Source: Pseudomonadota bacterium | GTDB taxonomy: Bacteria > Pseudomonadota > Alphaproteobacteria > Sphingomonadales > Sphingomonadaceae | NCBI GenBank assembly: GCA_030271595.1 | Contig: JARXKO010000046.1 | Span: forward strand, 1-9,264 | Direction of reading: 5' to 3' | DNA: 9,264 bases | Part shown: piece after piece, positions 1 through 4,136 of the stretch | Position numbering within the stretch: position 1 is the first letter of the stretch | Layout: every line of letters begins with the position of its first letter | Made by a program: the position numbers and the translations under genes | The notes under the pieces: generated by a model | Seen by the model: only the letters and a program-made list of their open reading frames with translations | Databases searched by the model: none | What the model was told of the DNA's origin: nothing

Positions 1-10
1 CAGGCAATAA

Positions 11-44
11 GGAGGCCGTCGCCCACCGGGCGGCGGCCTTTTTC
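11..44 (+). terminator. Rho-independent terminator of a gene off the left edge
   Basis: An 11-bp stem (14-24 with 28-38, one G-T wobble) closes a 3-nt loop and is followed directly by five T (39-43) on the plus strand. The T-run lies on the plus side only, so it ends plus-strand transcription entering from the left. A TAA at 8-10 could be the stop of that gene, but too little of it is present to tell. Confidence 0.8.
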
Positions 45-117
45 AACGGATGCGGTTGTGCCCATTTTCGGCCCAGAGCAGGATGGACCCGACGCTCGGC
101 CGCTCGAACGCAAGTGA

Positions 118-139
118 GGCGGGAGGTCTGACTCCCGCC
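118..139 (-). terminator. Hairpin downstream of the cold-shock-domain gene, weak terminator
   Basis: A perfect 8-bp stem (GGCGGGAG at 118-125 with CTCCCGCC at 132-139) and a 6-nt loop lie 22 bases past the stop of the minus-strand cold-shock gene. The following minus-strand tail is only moderately T-rich, so termination may be weak or the hairpin may mainly protect the 3' end. It also faces the left-edge plus-strand terminator, as expected between convergent units. Confidence 0.45.
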
Positions 140-160
140 CCATTCGCTTCGTTCAGTTGG

Positions 161-373
161 TTAGATCGTTTGAAGGTTCAGCGCGCAGGGCTTGCTGTCG
201 CTGCTGGTGCCGACTTCATACGACAGACGCTGACCGGTCGTGGGCGGGCTCGCCTTGATGTCCCACGAAAAGGCGCTTTTCTCAAAGGCGAGATTGTCGC
301 CTCCTGATTCCGGTTTGATCGAGCCGCGACCATGGTCGACATCGAACGTTTTGACGGTGCCAAAATATTTCAT
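161..373 (-). CDS. Divergent cold-shock-domain (CspA-like) small protein
   Basis: 70 aa, the usual length of a single cold-shock domain (OB fold). The opening GTVKTF, the GGD turn at 24-26 and the GQRLSYEV strand at 47-54 align with CspA GIVKWF, the loop before RNP2 and GQKVSF. The nucleic-acid face is not conserved: RNP1 (KGFGFI in CspA) reads HGRGSI at 14-19, and RNP2 (VFVHFS) reads LAFEKS at 28-33, so nearly all stacking aromatics and the RNP2 histidine are gone. It is likely cytoplasmic. The start is supported by GAAGGA at 381-386, 7 nt before the ATG. It stands alone on its strand with a hairpin terminator after it and an inverted repeat in its leader. I recall similar proteins in sphingomonads annotated as cold-shock proteins, without a known role; binding RNA or DNA in the classical way is doubtful from sequence. 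Confidence 0.8.
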   Translation of the reverse strand: MKYFGTVKTFDVDHGRGSIKPESGGDNLAFEKSAFSWDIKASPPTTGQRLSYEVGTSSDSKPCALNLQTI

Positions 374-380
374 CGTGTTT

Positions 381-386
381 TCCTTC
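381..386 (-). promoter_or_regulatory. Ribosome binding site of the cold-shock-domain gene
   Basis: Minus-strand GAAGGA, 7 nt upstream of the ATG at 373. It fixes the start of the 70-aa reading frame and lies 5 nt from the inverted repeat at 392-413. Confidence 0.7.
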
Positions 387-391
387 GTTTC

Positions 392-413
392 CAGGCACCA
401 GAATTGGTGCCTG
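392..413 (-). repeat. Perfect 9-bp inverted repeat in the csp leader
   Basis: CAGGCACCA (392-400), a 4-nt spacer GAAT, then TGGTGCCTG (405-413): a perfect inverted repeat directly upstream of the Shine-Dalgarno of the cold-shock-domain gene. In mRNA it would form a stable hairpin ending 5 nt before the SD; in DNA it could be an operator for a dimeric regulator. The sequence does not decide between these. There is no T-run, so it is not a terminator. Confidence 0.6.
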
Positions 414-643
414 TTGGCTAGGAGACGTTGAAGATAGGAGGAGGGCGTTGCCTGGCGCCCAAGACCGTCTTGCGACTGGTAGCAACCTTATAACGGTTTC
501 ACTTACCCGAGGTTGCGGCTGAGAGGTGCCGCCCGGCTTCCGTTCACCCCGCTTTCCACTCCAACGGGGCCGTCTTACTGCGGACATGGGGCCACTTTAC
601 GTGACGCCCGCTGCCCACCCATTGCCTACATTCGAGATTCACG
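414..643. other. Gene-free stretch between csp leader and entericidin terminator
   Basis: The gene-free interval as a whole runs from 374 to 699. I see no convincing gene in this part: frames through it lack family resemblance and plausible starts. It holds small imperfect hairpins (GCGGC 515-519 with GCCGC 528-532; CCCCG 547-551 with CGGGG 565-569; GGGCG 443-447 with CGCCC 456-460) and a minus-strand TTATAA (493-488) that could be a -10 for the csp gene but lacks a good -35. Minus-strand segments around 603-632 and 549-588 loosely resemble halves of a repeated intergenic motif (ATGTCCGC...AAAGCGG) that I recall from alphaproteobacterial genomes; this is from memory and unverified. Confidence 0.4.
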
Positions 644-676
644 AAAAAGCCCCGCGCGGATTGCTCCGGCGGGGCT
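644..676 (-). terminator. Rho-independent terminator of the entericidin gene
   Basis: On the minus strand AGCCCCGC (676-669) pairs perfectly with GCGGGGCT (655-648), followed by a run of T (648-644). It starts 23 bases after the entericidin stop codon. Good match to an intrinsic terminator. Confidence 0.85.
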
Positions 677-699
677 GAGCTTGGCGATTAAGCGGCTGC

Positions 700-840
700 T
701 TAGCAGTGATGGCCGTTGACAGTATTTTCGGTGCAATTGGCGACCGAATTGACGTCGCGGGCGGCGCCGCGGACGGTGTTGCACGCGGCCAGCGCCAGCG
801 CGGTGCCGATGATTGCGACGGTGGTGAGTTTCTGAATCAT
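700..840 (-). CDS. Entericidin A/B family lipoprotein
   Basis: 46 aa, beginning MIQKLTTVAIIGTALALAAC and continuing CNTVRGAARDV. It has a lysine-containing n-region, a hydrophobic core and a lipobox LAAC with the lipidated cysteine at residue 20, then the CNT(V/M)(R/K)GAG-like start typical of mature entericidins. The mature part would be only about 27 residues, anchored in a membrane, with two further cysteines (36 and 46). In E. coli, ecnA/ecnB form an antidote/toxin pair of small lipoproteins; here there is only one gene, so the toxin-antidote role cannot be assumed. The start is set by AAGGAGG 6 nt before the ATG. It is monocistronic, with a terminator 23 bases downstream, and lies 122 bases after thyA on the same strand. 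A possible general-stress promoter lies at 872-897. Family assignment is firm, function uncertain. Confidence 0.88.
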   Translation of the reverse strand: MIQKLTTVAIIGTALALAACNTVRGAARDVNSVANCTENTVNGHHC

Positions 841-871
841 GTGTTTCCTCCTTGAACTGACAGCAAAATCA

Positions 872-897
872 AACGCAGCGTAACGGCAAAGGGTTCA
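872..897 (-). promoter_or_regulatory. Candidate EcfG-type general stress promoter of the entericidin gene
   Basis: The minus strand carries TGAAC (897-893), a 17-nt spacer and CGTT (875-872), one mismatch from the alphaproteobacterial EcfG consensus GGAAC-N16/17-CGTT, and sits 32 bases upstream of the entericidin ATG. Entericidin-like genes are often in the general stress regulon of alphaproteobacteria (family knowledge). The match is short, so chance occurrence is possible. Confidence 0.4.
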
Positions 898-962
898 TTC
901 CGGCAGCGTTATTTTCCGAAATTCGTGACGTTCCTGTGCAAAAACACGGCGAAATGCGCGAT

Positions 963-1757
963 TCAGACCGCGACCGGGGCCGCGATGTGCGGATGCGGGG
1001 CATAGTCCTCGAACTGGAAATCGGCGGCATCATAATCGAACAAACCCTGCCCGCGGTCCTTGATTACCAGCTGTGGCAGAGGCCGCGGGTCGCGCTGCAA
1101 CTGCAGCCGGGCCTGGTCGAGATGGTTCGAATAGAGATGCACGTCGCCGCCGGTCCACACGAACGTCCCGGGCTCCAGCCCGCATTCGCGCGCCAGCATA
1201 TGGGTGAGCAGCGCGTAACTGGCGATGTTGAACGGCACGCCGAGGAAGAAATCGGCGCTGCGTTGATAGAGCTGGAGGTTGAGTCTGCCCGCCGCCACCT
1301 GGGTCTGGAACAGGCAGTGGCACGGCGCCAGCGCCATCTGGCTCAGTTCGCCCGGGTTCCAGGCAGTGACGATCTGGCGCCGCGAGAAAGGGTCGCCGCG
1401 GATCAATGCGACCAGATTGGCGATCTGATCGATGTGGCGGCCGTCGGCACTTTCCCAGTCGCGCCATTGCTTGCCGTAAACCGGGCCGAGGTCACCCCGC
1501 TCATCCGCCCATTCGTCCCAGATGCGGACGTTGCGTTCCTTGAGCCAGGCGACGTTGGTGTCGCCGCGCAAAAACCACAGCAATTCGACGATGATCGACC
1601 GCAGATGAAGTTTCTTGGTTGTCAGCAAAGGGAAACCGAGGCCAAGGTCGAAACGCATCTGCGCCCCGAATAGCGATCGGGTTCCGGTCCCGGTGCGGTC
1701 TTGCTGTTCCACTCCGTGGTCGAGAATCTGCTGCATCAAGTCGAGATATTGGCGCAT
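963..1757 (-). CDS. thyA: Thymidylate synthase
   Basis: 264 aa, exactly the length of E. coli ThyA and aligning without visible gaps. It makes dTMP from dUMP using 5,10-methylenetetrahydrofolate as both one-carbon donor and reductant, in the cytoplasm. All key residues fall at E. coli numbers: R21 phosphate ligand, R126 and R127 from the partner subunit, nucleophile C146 in LAPCHC, R166-S167, D169, N177 (FNIASY), H207 and Y209 (HLYSN), and the APVAV end that closes the active site. The residue after the catalytic CH pair is Cys148 rather than Ala. The upstream SD is poor, and a candidate promoter sits almost on the ATG. No folA is visible next to it, although thyA-folA neighbours are common elsewhere; the downstream gene is the entericidin. 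Identification is certain. Confidence 0.98.
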   Translation of the reverse strand: MRQYLDLMQQILDHGVEQQDRTGTGTRSLFGAQMRFDLGLGFPLLTTKKLHLRSIIVELLWFLRGDTNVAWLKERNVRIWDEWADERGDLGPVYGKQWRDWESADGRHIDQIANLVALIRGDPFSRRQIVTAWNPGELSQMALAPCHCLFQTQVAAGRLNLQLYQRSADFFLGVPFNIASYALLTHMLARECGLEPGTFVWTGGDVHLYSNHLDQARLQLQRDPRPLPQLVIKDRGQGLFDYDAADFQFEDYAPHPHIAAPVAV

Positions 1758-1766
1758 CGTCAGACC

Positions 1767-1795
1767 ACTCTAGACCGCCGCCAGCGCGGCTCCAA
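1767..1795 (-). promoter_or_regulatory. Candidate sigma70-type promoter of thyA
   Basis: On the minus strand, TTGGAG (1795-1790), a 17-nt spacer and TAGAGT (1772-1767) precede the ATG at 1757. Initiation at the usual distance would leave a leader of only a few bases, which fits the absence of a good Shine-Dalgarno. The hexamer matches are partial. Confidence 0.3.
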
Positions 1796-1877
1796 GGGGG
1801 CGTGTTGGGTCCATTTTGGTGCCAAAGCGGATTCGCTTGTTGTGGGCCTCTCCCCGCCGACCGCGTAGCGTTCACTG

Positions 1878-2282
1878 ATGCGGTATCAGCGTGTCGAATC
1901 TCCACTGAAACTTGATGGTCTGGACTCGGCCAGATCGTTCTTCGCCGGATGCATGGCGGACGGCGACTCGGCGCTCGAAAGTCTGTGGGTCGCCCATGTC
2001 GATAGCCAGTCGCGGTGCGTCCATGTGTCGCGTTACCAGGGCGATGAAGGCGGCGCGCAATTCCCGCTGCGCACGATCATCGCCGATGCCGCTGCCCACC
2101 ACAGCGCCGGCATCGTCCTCGCGCACAATCATCCCAGTGGCGATCCGCGGCCGAGCAAGTCGGATTGCGTCTCCACCCGCCGCCTCGCCGCCGCTGCCGA
2201 GGCGCTCGACTGCACCATCCTCGACCATCTGGTGTTCGGCGGCCGCGATTGCTCGAGCATGCGCCAATTGGGCTACCTTTAG
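1878..2282 (+). CDS. Solo RadC-type JAMM/MPN+ domain protein
   Basis: 134 aa corresponding only to the C-terminal half of RadC (UPF0758), which is usually around 220 aa with an N-terminal helix-hairpin-helix region that is absent here. The JAMM metal site is intact: E34 in ALESLW, H83 and H85 in AHNHPSGDPRPS, and D96 exactly ten residues after H85. The following ILDHLVFG and the C-terminal GYL also match RadC. Such domains bind zinc and resemble deubiquitinase-like isopeptidases, but no substrate is established for RadC. An in-frame TAG at 1866-1868 forces the start to lie after it, and ATG 1878 is the only nearby candidate; there is no Shine-Dalgarno, so a [22 protein letters not shown] possible. 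It is divergent from thyA (120 bp between starts) and its stop is 3 bp from that of the convergent methyltransferase gene. It could be a decayed RadC, but the metal site argues for an active protein. Confidence 0.85.
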   Translation: MRYQRVESPLKLDGLDSARSFFAGCMADGDSALESLWVAHVDSQSRCVHVSRYQGDEGGAQFPLRTIIADAAAHHSAGIVLAHNHPSGDPRPSKSDCVSTRRLAAAAEALDCTILDHLVFGGRDCSSMRQLGYL

Positions 2283-2285
2283 GGT

Positions 2286-2987
2286 TCAGGCCTTTGGCCC
2301 GCACGGCTTGATCGCTTCGGGCGCCGGCCGCGGCGCGGCCACCTCGAAGGCGGCGAAATATACGTCGCTCCCCTCTAGCGTCTTGAACTTCACCATCCGC
2401 AGGCCAAGCGCGGCGAATTCGCATTGCAGCTGCGCCGGCGGGATTCCGTGACGCTTCACGGGGCGGTTGCTGTCGACCACCACCACTTTGCCGTCCGTCT
2501 TCACCGCCGCGCGCAAGTGCCACAGAAAGGCATAAGGCGATTCGACCTCATGATACATGTGGACCAGGAACAGCCGGTCGAAACTGCCGGCGGGAAGCAT
2601 CGGATTGTCCGGCGTGCCGAGTTTGACCGCCACATTGTTGAGACTCTGGGCCTGGATCCGGTCACTGAGCGAATCGCGCGCTTCCGGGTCGATGTCCTCG
2701 GCCAGGACTCGGCCTTTGGCCCCGACCACTCGCGCGAGCCGGACGGTGTAATAGCCTTCCCCCGCCCCGACGTCAGCGACCGACATCCCGGGCTTGATCC
2801 CGGCCAGGGCCATGACCTGCTCGGCCTCGCCCAGGCGGTCGCGTGCGTCTTCGGTCGAAAAGGTGTCGGAAACGGTTGGCGCGACATCGCGCCCGGCCTT
2901 CGGGAATTGCGGCTGCGACGGGGTTGCGCGGCAAGCGGCGATACCCATCACCACACCAAGCAAGGCGATGTTGACCCTACTCGACAT
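2286..2987 (-). CDS. Predicted lipoprotein with class I SAM-methyltransferase domain
   Basis: 233 aa from ATG 2987, which overlaps the end of prfB by 11 bp and has GAGG 6 nt upstream. The frame stays open further upstream inside prfB, but this start gives a clean signal peptide: [19 protein letters not shown] with lipobox IAAC, Cys19 predicted to be lipidated. The mature part has a Rossmann methyltransferase core: motif [13 protein letters not shown] (70-81), the acidic residues of AEDIDP (97-101), [13 protein letters not shown] (136-148) and VVVVDSN (168-174). It resembles predicted exported methyltransferases of the COG4798 kind. NPPY, the mark of amino-group methylases such as PrmC and HemK, is missing. 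If exported, it would face a compartment with no known SAM supply, so it may not methylate, or the N-terminus may act as a membrane anchor. Its substrate is unknown. It is the last gene of the amidase-mrcA-prfB row, probably translationally coupled to prfB. Confidence 0.82.
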   Translation of the reverse strand: MSSRVNIALLGVVMGIAACRATPSQPQFPKAGRDVAPTVSDTFSTEDARDRLGEAEQVMALAGIKPGMSVADVGAGEGYYTVRLARVVGAKGRVLAEDIDPEARDSLSDRIQAQSLNNVAVKLGTPDNPMLPAGSFDRLFLVHMYHEVESPYAFLWHLRAAVKTDGKVVVVDSNRPVKRHGIPPAQLQCEFAALGLRMVKFKTLEGSDVYFAAFEVAAPRPAPEAIKPCGPKA

Positions 2988-4104
2988 CCTCGACCTCGAC
3001 CTTCTCGCCGGTGACCCGCTGCGACAAAGCGGCGGCCATGAAGCGGTCAAGGTCGCCGTCGAGCACATCGCCCGGGGCAGTCGACGTCACCCCGGTGCGC
3101 AGATCCTTGACCAGCTGATAGGGCTGGAGGACGTAGCTGCGGATTTGATGCCCCCAGCCGATGTCGGTTTTGTTCGCCGAGCTGGCGTCGGCCTCGGCTT
3201 CGCGGCGCTGCAATTCGGCTTCGTAGAGGCGCGCCTTGAGCTGCTTCATCGCCTCGGCGCGGTTCTTGTGTTGTGAGCGCTGGTTCTGGCACTGGACCAC
3301 GATGTTGGTCGGGACGTGGGTGATTCTGACCGCACTGTCGGTGGTGTTGATGTGCTGCCCGCCCGCTCCGCTCGCGCGGTAGGTGTCGATCCTGAGGTCG
3401 CTTTCGTTGATTTCGATATCGATATCATCGTCGACTTCGGGATAGACCCACACCGACGCGAAGCTGGTGTGGCGTCGCGCCGAGCTGTCGTAGGGCGAAA
3501 TCCGCACCAGGCGATGGACCCCGCCCTCGACCTTGAGATTGCCATAGGCATTCTCGCCCTTGATCAGGATCGTCGCCGACTTGATTCCAACCTGTTCGCC
3601 GGAATGATGGTCGACCAGCTCCACCTTCATGCCGTGGCGCTCGCCCCAGCGGGTGTACATCCGCTGCAGCATTCCGGCCCAGTCGTTGCTTTCGGTGCCA
3701 CCGGCGCCGGCGTTGATTTCGACATAGCTGTTATTGGCGTCGGCTTCGCCCGCGAGCAGCGCTGCGACCTTGTCGCGTTCGGCGCGGTCGGCAAGTCCGG
3801 CGAGGCTGGAGAGGCCATCATCGACCATGGCGGTGTCGCCCTCCGCTTCAGCCATTTCGATCAGTTCGACCGTGTCCTTGAGCTCGGCCTCGATCCTCTC
3901 GGTCGCGCCCAACGCCTCCTCAAGACGACGGCGCTCGCGCATCACCTCCTGCGCCGCCTTGGGATTGTCCCACAGACTCGAATCCTCGACCCGCGCATTG
4001 AGCTCGTCGAGCCGCTTGTGCGCCCGGTCCCAGTCGAGGAACCGGCGCAGCAGCGCGGTCGCGGCGTTGATCTGGTCGATATGGGACTGCGCTTCGGCGC
4101 GCAT
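2977..4104 (-). CDS. prfB: Peptide chain release factor 2
   Basis: 375 aa, full-length RF2. It recognises UGA and UAA at the ribosomal A site and triggers peptidyl-tRNA hydrolysis. Visible parts: an N-terminal helical domain (about 1-110), the GAGGTES segment at 133-139, the codon-reading tripeptide SPY at 203-205 (SPF in E. coli), the catalytic GGQ at 248-250 within [25 protein letters not shown] context, and the RF2 signature [11 protein letters not shown] at 324-334. The programmed +1 frameshift that autoregulates many prfB genes is absent: the site reads CTC GAC (L23-D24, 4038-4033) in one open frame with no UGA. Start ATG has GAGGG 8-9 nt upstream. It follows mrcA by 32 bp and overlaps the next gene by 11 bp, so it is mid-operon. 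Its own stop is UAG, which RF1 and not RF2 reads. PrmC is expected to methylate Q250. Confidence 0.97.
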   Translation of the reverse strand: MRAEAQSHIDQINAATALLRRFLDWDRAHKRLDELNARVEDSSLWDNPKAAQEVMRERRRLEEALGATERIEAELKDTVELIEMAEAEGDTAMVDDGLSSLAGLADRAERDKVAALLAGEADANNSYVEINAGAGGTESNDWAGMLQRMYTRWGERHGMKVELVDHHSGEQVGIKSATILIKGENAYGNLKVEGGVHRLVRISPYDSSARRHTSFASVWVYPEVDDDIDIEINESDLRIDTYRASGAGGQHINTTDSAVRITHVPTNIVVQCQNQRSQHKNRAEAMKQLKARLYEAELQRREAEADASSANKTDIGWGHQIRSYVLQPYQLVKDLRTGVTSTAPGDVLDGDLDRFMAAALSQRVTGEKVEVEDVE

Positions 4105-4136
4105 GAGTCAAACCCTCGTGGACTGTTGCAACGCGC

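Noticed and set aside
50..431. Plus-strand frames over the csp gene (50-307 and 240-431)
   Set aside because: They are shadows of the minus-strand cold-shock-domain gene, with no SD or family signature.
513..719. 68-codon plus-strand frame through the gene-free block
   Set aside because: It runs through the minus-strand entericidin terminator and into its coding region, with no recognisable motif.
936..1673. 245-codon plus-strand frame opposite thyA
   Set aside because: It is a shadow of thyA with no SD and no recognisable domain.
1815..1826. TTTGG-TG-CCAAA dyad between thyA and the RadC-like gene, sharing TTGGTGCC with the csp inverted repeat
   Set aside because: It is too short, and a shared 8-mer is expected by chance; no evidence for a common regulator.
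2286..2987. The methyltransferase as PrmC (RF2 glutamine methylase), given its overlap with prfB
   Set aside because: The NPPY motif is missing and an export signal is present; PrmC is cytosolic and usually sits next to prfA.
2988..3068. Upstream extension of the methyltransferase to ATG 3068
   Set aside because: The extra 27 residues lie inside prfB, are Arg/Ser-rich and would bury the signal peptide; the SD supports ATG 2987.
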